This document shows positions 59,201-64,000 of a stretch of 64,000 bases of DNA, one piece after another. The notes below the pieces were generated by a model. That model was not told the DNA's origin. It did no database searches and worked only from the letters and a program-made list of their open reading frames with translations. Made by a program: the position numbers and the translations under genes. The stretch comes from Telmatactis stephensoni (Eukaryota > Cnidaria > Anthozoa > Actiniaria > Isophelliidae), in the NCBI GenBank assembly GCA_029948255.1, contig JALIZF010001680.1:437501-501500 (forward strand), written 5' to 3'. Within the stretch, counting starts at the first letter, position 1. Every line of letters starts with the position of its first letter.

Positions 59201-59892
59201 ATACACGCTACAATTTTTTCTCGCGCTGGCAATGCAATTTTAGATTTTGTTGCAGAGAAAAATTGCAACGTCTATCATCACTCTGCAACACTTCGTGCAA
59301 TGTTCGAACAAGTTGCAGAGAAAAGTTCAATTATTTTTAACTCTCTGCAACAAACTTTCTGTTGCGAGACATCCCTTGCCGGTGTTGTTGCCAGACACGA
59401 TACACTCGGCAATTTCGCTCTCGCAACAAAATCCCTAAATTGCATTGCAAGCGCGAGAAGAAATTGCAGCGTGTATCGCCGGCTTATGACCAAGTAGTTT
59501 ATACTACTCTGTGTGCGCTATCTATAAATCCATATTACAGTAGCCCGTCTCATAGCTTACCCTTCAATGTATTCTTCAGTAAGAAGCGTTGTCTTTCTGT
59601 AAAACCATCACCAGCTATCAGTAATAATTCGACAGAATAAAGTTAAAAATCCACACCTAGCTCCTTACTCACCGAACTATCTTTTGATTCACGGATTTGG
59701 CTTTGTCCGAGATGGTTTTCCAGCTAAAAAAGAAAGTTGGAATAGTAGTTTTATGAGCAAGTTTGTGGCTGGAAATGCGCATAAACCGTAGAAAGTCTTA
59801 TATAAGCTTAAATATTTCTAAGCTTACCCTTGACTAACATCATGTCTGACGCTCTCAAGACGCTCCTTCAAGTTTCCAAAATTACCAAACAT
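53267..59892 (-). CDS. DTNBP1: Dysbindin (BLOC-1 subunit)
   Basis: Twelve coding exons: 59828-59892, 59673-59723, 59561-59596, 59083-59136, 58869-58929, 58640-58772, 57143-57275, 56441-56463, 54661-54801, 54392-54501, 53642-53750, 53267-53412. Every junction keeps phase and gives 353 residues, against 351 in human. Dysbindin is a cytoplasmic coiled-coil subunit of BLOC-1, which acts in biogenesis of lysosome-related organelles. It begins MFGNFGNLKERLESVRHDVS. The coiled coil includes MLEVLLMDLEELCEKLDLER and RQKVYEDAFLEQMNYYIQFG. A conserved acidic patch, LEDYDLDKQLDDFLG, precedes a low-complexity Lys/Ser/Glu tail. The exon of 23 bases (56441-56463) is a microexon. Introns carry several foldback elements. 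It is head-to-head with the coiled-coil gene at 60307. Confidence 0.92.
53962..54106. mobile_element. MITE-1 copy 4
   Basis: AGAGCAGATTTCATATGACT and ATGAAATCTGCTCT form the inverted ends. The interior keeps GGCACCACACGGTCACGG and ATGTTTTTATAG. DTNBP1 intron 10. Confidence 0.75.
55000..56180. other. DTNBP1 intron 8, no gene seen
   Basis: AT-rich. Two overlapping open frames near 55053-55814 on the + strand contain no recognisable domain and no splice support. Confidence 0.4.
56186..56353. mobile_element. GACCTAAGTGAC foldback family, copy 4
   Basis: ACAAAAATGGCTTAAGTGAC at the left. AGTCACTTAGGTCATTTTCA and CAGCCCTTCA at the right. DTNBP1 intron 8. Confidence 0.65.
57529..57712. mobile_element. 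Foldback MITE, AACAAATAGAACAGCTTTTC ends
   Basis: About 35-bp arms: AACAAATAGAACAGCTTTTC then CCGTG at the left, and CACGGGAAAAGCTGTTCTAT then TTGTT at the right. Also GAGAGCACTCACC-type internal palindromes. DTNBP1 intron 6. Confidence 0.75.
59191..59486. mobile_element. Foldback MITE, TAAGCCGGCGATACACGCT ends
   Basis: Arms of about 50 bp: TAAGCCGGCGATACACGCT and CTCGCGCTGGCAATGCAATT, inverted at 59434-59486. The interior repeats TTGCAGAG, GCAACAAA and TTGCAAC words. DTNBP1 intron 3. Confidence 0.8.
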
Positions 59893-60306
59893 TTCATATG
59901 AAGTGAAAACACAAAGTTTCTATTCACAAAACTGTTCTTTCTTCCATTTTGCATTCGCTCTTGTCTATTTTGGTTGGGTAAGTCCGCTGTACAGTCATTA
60001 CACCCACAATGCATTGCGCGAAAATCGATCCCAGAATGCTTAGAGAACATATTTCAAGATGGCTTCCGCGCTGATTGGAAGTTAAGGAAGTTCAAATAAG
60101 TTTTTTGATAATTTATTACGAGAACGTAGCTAAAATAGCTTCATCTTTTAATATTTTATCCCTCAAATATTCAACTAGAGATCAGGACAGTGGATCAGGC
60201 GACAAAGTTGGTTGGATATTTAGATATTGACATAACCGCATTGTGCTGACAGTTTGGGAGTTGTCATCTAGAAATATTTGAAATAGTTTTGATTCTTCAG
60301 AGTACT
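59893..60306. promoter_or_regulatory. Putative bidirectional promoter between DTNBP1 and the 60307 gene
   Basis: The 414 bp between divergent start codons contain an E2F-like GCGCGAAA (60016-60023), a ZNF143-like CCCAGAATGC (60030-60039), a YY1-type CAAGATGGCTTCC (60055-60067) and an inverted CCAAT box GATTGG (60073-60078), all within about 65 bp. Clustering supports a compact shared promoter; sharing itself is inferred. Confidence 0.55.
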
Positions 60307-60765
60307 ATGGCAGATACAAGTTCTGAGTCCATAATTATGACATTACTGGAACAAGTACGATGTTTAGAAGACGAACGCGACAAAGCTTTAGCGCTCGCTA
60401 ACAGTCTAAATGAAACACTACAAAAACAAGGAAATGCCACATCGACAGCAAGGAGAGCGCCGTCATCTGAACAGCACTATAAAAAAACTCTTGAAACTTT
60501 GACAAATGAATTAGAAGAAATACGTCTTAACGAAGAGCAAAGACAGTTTAATCTTTCTGAGTTAAGTAAAGCAAAAAAAGTTGAAGTTACTGGAGGTAGT
60601 GACAAAATGCTAGAACTTTGTAAGCAGTATTATGGCAAAATGGTGGCTGACTTACAGGAAGAACGAAAAACATTGCAACAAAAAGTTGAAAAGTTACAAA
60701 ATGAACTCATAGAAAAAGATATGAAAATTGCAGAGCTTGAGATTAATCAAATGAAAGCTCATTAA
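60307..60765 (+). CDS. Small coiled-coil protein, 152 residues
   Basis: An intact single-exon frame. The first in-frame ATG gives MADTSSESIIMTLLEQVRCL; the frame is open a few codons upstream without ATG. Two helical coiled-coil segments are visible: residues about 10-38 (LLEQVRCLEDERDKALALAN) and the C-terminal half (MVADLQEERKTLQQKVEKLQ). A short Ser/Ala/Thr linker lies between (GNATSTARRAPSSEQ). I do not recognise a family. It shares a promoter region with dysbindin, itself a coiled-coil BLOC-1 subunit, but no functional link can be drawn from sequence alone. Later exons are possible, but the ORF ends cleanly at TAA. Confidence 0.72.
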   Translation: MADTSSESIIMTLLEQVRCLEDERDKALALANSLNETLQKQGNATSTARRAPSSEQHYKKTLETLTNELEEIRLNEEQRQFNLSELSKAKKVEVTGGSDKMLELCKQYYGKMVADLQEERKTLQQKVEKLQNELIEKDMKIAELEINQMKAH

Positions 60766-61050
60766 GAACACAATTGTGGTCATCTAATTATTAATACAGG
60801 AACCAGACTGTGTTGGTGCATAAATATACAAATATGCATTTAGATTGCAGCCATGTAAGATGGCACAAGCAATTTAAGTGAAGTGAACAAAATTAGTGAA
60901 TGGAAATCTGTAACACTGTGGAAAAAAATTGCTTCTTCTTTTTACACTGTGCAGAGTGAAGTATTCCTTATTCATTTCTGATGCTACTTCCCACTTCTCG
61001 TCAGTTAATGAATATTATATAAAATTTGCATTAGAAATATTGTAGGAAAG

Positions 61051-61282
61051 GCCCGTCCTAGGAGCCTACCCTCTGGGGTTCTAGTTCTCATGCAGTATTA
61101 CAGATTTCTATTCATTTATATTATTTTTAGGAATATGTAGAAATGTATTTAGGAGTTTTTCCCTTGGCCCGTCCTAGGAGCCTACCCTCTGGGGTTCTAG
61201 TTCTCATACAGTATTACAGATTTCTATTCATTTATATTATTTTTAGGAATATGTAGAAATGTATTTAGGAGTTTTTCCCTTG
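61051..61282. repeat. 116-bp tandem duplication, two copies
   Basis: 61051-61166 and 61167-61282 both begin GCCCGTCCTAGGAGCCTACC and end AGGAGTTTTTCCCTTG, with one apparent substitution (CATGCAG / CATACAG). Downstream of the 60307 gene, possibly in its 3' UTR. Confidence 0.92.
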
Positions 61283-61578
61283 AATTATCAGAAAAAGCTG
61301 AAAAATGTTTTAATCAATAATATGTATGCAGACTGTAATCAGAAGGTTGTCTTTAAAGGCTTATTGTATGATAGTAAGACAATTCATGAAGTGGTCCATG
61401 ACTTGAGCTTTATAGTCTGGCCACCCCATATGTTTGCAGTTGATACTTTAGTACTGACTTCATTCTAAAGGCAATGGACTGCTTTCGGGTGAGCTGGGTG
61501 TGGGAAGAGGAGGTTTTAAACCTATTATAATGCTGCTAGCTTTTATTTCCCTTGATTTAGTACAGCATATTATATGCA

Positions 61579-61872
61579 CTGTCACCCAAGAGACCATAAT
61601 ACTAAGAGAGCGAAGCTCAGTATTGATGTCTGTGCCATGTTCGTGGCGGCTAAGGCTATTTTTAGTAACTTCGCCATCGCGCGCGCAAGGCTCTTAAACA
61701 ATAGAATTCAAACGGTCCCGTCCGCGCGCACGTCAAAAATCAAATTCTATTGGTTGAGGGACTTGCGCGCGCGATGGCGAAGTTACTAAAAATAGCCTTA
61801 GCCGCCACGAACATGGCACAGACATCAATACTGAGCTTCGCTCTCTTAGTATTATGGTCTCTTGCTGTCACC
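61579..61872. mobile_element. Recently inserted hAT-like foldback MITE with 8-bp duplication
   Basis: Two arms of 103 bp (61587-61689 and 61762-61864) are perfectly complementary, beginning CAAGAGACCATAATACTAAG. They flank a 72-bp loop. The 8-bp direct repeat CTGTCACC borders both ends (61579-61586 and 61865-61872). An 8-bp duplication is typical of hAT transposition. No transposase is encoded. Confidence 0.9.
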
Positions 61873-62577
61873 TCAATATCCATAAAATTCACACAATAAT
61901 TGTTAATAATGTCAATTAATTATTGATTTAAAATTTCAATCAATAAAACAAAATGCTTATTTCCTTTAGATTTTTATTTTTCCAAAGTATTTATTAACAT
62001 ATTGTACAATTGTAAATGGGACTTCAGTTAAAAAAGTTAGTGAGGTTGAGATTAAGACCAGTATGGTATAGATCTTTGAATGTTTTGACACATACTGCCA
62101 AAGATGCTGCCACCCAACCCACACCCAATAACTAATGGCATCTAGGTGACCAAGTTTTTGTTCTAGTAGCACTAACAACATTTTACAGCTCCTCCTCTCT
62201 CCCAAGAATAATTTTTGTCGGGCAGTATCCTTGAGTAGACAACTTACACACAGTTTTCTCAGTCCTGAGGTGCTAGCAGTCAATGATTTTACTGACTACA
62301 GATGTTTTAAGCACTGGCTTTTGTGCTGAAGGCTCATTCTCTTCTGAAACTTGATTAACAAGTGTCAGCTCTTTAAATTTAGAACTGCTTACTTTACAAC
62401 TGAGCATGATGAAACCCAGATGATGAGTTTTCTAAAGTCATAGAAACTGTATCCTATCACTTAGTATAGTCTCTGTCAGTGATGACAGTGTTCAACTATG
62501 TGAAAAGGAGGCTACTTGACAGCTAGACACAGCTCTGTTGTAAAGATGTCCATCTCATTCACCATCGTAAATGCACA

Positions 62578-64000
62578 TTATGTTGAGCGAAGTTGTTCAC
62601 TTGTTACTCCTACTTTCTTTGGCATTTTATGAGAGGAACCATCTTCAACTTCCTTACTTTTGTAATAATGTGGAGCTACTTCTAAAAGCCAAGTGTTGTC
62701 AATCTCAATGACCTAAAATAATGGTAACAAAAATTTAATGACTAATAATGGAGAGATTTACAGTGCTGATTTCTAAAGACAGCGTCCCATTATTAGATTG
62801 GCCTTTGCCAAGAGACAAACTGACCTGTCTCATATACTCCTTGGTAGTAAAGACAAGTTCATGATAGATAAGCCATCGTGGTTGTTCTTGGAACAGGCTA
62901 CTGTTAGGATGAATCATAACCGTCTGTTGAAAATGAAGAATGAAATGAATCAAACAAGCACCCATAATCTTCCATATAAAATCACAGAAATTGAAAATAA
63001 CGTGCACTTTGAGAAACACCAGAAAACTTTATCAGGTAAGTCAATGGGCCTGTACAGTATACTGGCACCAGGTGTATTTTTCTGGGAGTAAAAAACAAGA
63101 GAGAGAATCATGCTTCTTTGTTTTCCAAGGATTGGGTATCAATGGACTAGCAGTACAATATGTTTATCCATACTACCAAAGACTGACACTTCCCTAAAGC
63201 AGATAGTACACACTAGTCTTTTGAGTTAGTCTGCCTTACAATGTCAAGTCTCCCCAAATATTAGAAAGGCACTATTGCCCAGCTAGAAGATTGATGAGGA
63301 CCCTTCTGTAAAACATATTTACTATGATGTTGGCATCCTCAATAAAGATTATTATTATTGATATTATTATCATAAGGTGTTCAATACAGTTTTCATCAAC
63401 AAGCTAAGTATGTTGCAGTCTATCATTAAACCTGTTCCATGGTTTCTATGGAAACTAACCTGTTGGTGTTTAACTGTTCTGTAGTGTCCACCTTTACCTA
63501 GCCGTGCTGTATGATAGAAATATCCTGCAGTAATAGCCTACAAGAACAGAATAACATAACCATAACTTACAGAATTTCAAGGGGACATTAGGAATACAGT
63601 ACTAGAAAGTTAATGTGTGTGTATATTTTAATTTACAAGAGGTTCTTGGTTGCTCTTTGGTAATCTCCCTTCCTGATTTGTGTAAAAGTAATAGCCAACA
63701 GTCAGTTGTTTGTCAGCCGACAGTCTGTTGCTTGTGAACAGTTTGTCAGTCAGCTGTTTGTCAGCTGTTTGTTGATGGTTTGTCAGTCAATTGTTTGTCT
63801 GTAGTTTTTTGGTCATTTGTCAGCTTTTACCCTAGTTTGCAAATTCATACTAAACACAGAGATCTTTACATTTTAATGTTATTTGGAAGAGGTGCATAAT
63901 AGCAGACATTATTCATCCTTTGGTTACAACCATGGACTAACCTTTCTTATTGCAAGATAATCATGTGGATTCGATGTCATCTCTATTTCAACTCTCTCAA
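62578..64000 (-). CDS. DHX16: Pre-mRNA-splicing DEAH-box helicase DHX16, C-terminal part (partial, 4 exons)
   Basis: DHX16 is the animal counterpart of yeast Prp2, which remodels the spliceosome before the first step of splicing in the nucleus. Exons in transcript order: 63942 to beyond the right edge, 63460-63537, 62825-62923, 62578-62712. They give the last 123 residues. Conserved blocks are [47 protein letters not shown] and [17 protein letters not shown], ending [15 protein letters not shown]. The HYYK and KMPKK tail is diagnostic for DHX16 rather than DHX8. The catalytic helicase core lies outside the window. Confidence 0.92.
63690..63825. repeat. Degenerate TCAGTTGTTTG tandem repeat
   Basis: At least eight imperfect copies of a CAGTTGTTTGT-like word in the DHX16 intron next to the right edge. 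Confidence 0.75.

Larger units (their letters stand above)
60766..62577. other. Intergenic between the 60307 gene and DHX16
   Basis: Holds the 116-bp duplication and the hAT-like MITE. Between 61873 and 62577 I see no coding exon; part is probably DHX16 3' UTR. Confidence 0.5.

Overview
This is animal nuclear DNA: AT-rich, with long introns bounded by GT...AG, microsatellites, tRNA-derived SINEs and very many short inverted-repeat transposons. Gene content and repeat style suggest a cnidarian, probably an anthozoan such as a coral or anemone. That assignment is inference from reading alone. I rebuilt the spliced genes by hand by matching exon phases; every exon junction listed keeps the reading frame.

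Layout, left to right. 164-7325 (-): first ten coding exons of CNOT1, the CCR4-NOT scaffold. 7674-8180 (+): intronless ARPC4, head-to-head with CNOT1 across about 350 bp. 9278-12870 (-): a ten-exon mitochondrial CCDC90B/MCUR1-family gene. 15869-18727 (+): a two-exon class A GPCR whose intron carries nested transposons. 21956-30677 (-) and 43453-50592 (-): two seven-exon purple acid phosphatase (ACP5/TRAP-like) paralogues with matching intron phases. Between them lie an intronless F-box gene (32360-33880, -) and a thirteen-exon ZC3H3 gene (36223-42547, +). 52523-53080 (+): an unrecognised intronless gene, tail-to-tail with the twelve-exon dysbindin gene DTNBP1 (53267-59892, -). DTNBP1 is head-to-head with a small coiled-coil gene (60307-60765, +). 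62578-64000 (-): the 3' end of the DEAH-box helicase gene DHX16.

The genes do not form one pathway. Several are housekeeping: mRNA decay (CNOT1), actin nucleation (ARPC4), splicing (DHX16), mRNA processing and export (ZC3H3), lysosome-related organelle biogenesis (DTNBP1) and mitochondria (CCDC90 family). The two head-to-head pairs have compact promoters, and YY1-type ATGGC motifs sit at or near several start codons.

The most unusual content is repetitive. There are more than twenty foldback elements, several with readable target-site duplications. These include a 103-bp perfect inverted repeat with an 8-bp duplication (61579-61872). A 16-unit, 42-bp minisatellite is open in several frames and resembles a piece of a foldback element 20 kb away. 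One SINE insertion has its empty site preserved in a paralogous repeat. In the GPCR intron the splice acceptor plus the start of exon 2 is repeated. I saw no convincing new multi-gene system; the best candidates for new biology are these mobile-element families and the two unrecognised genes.
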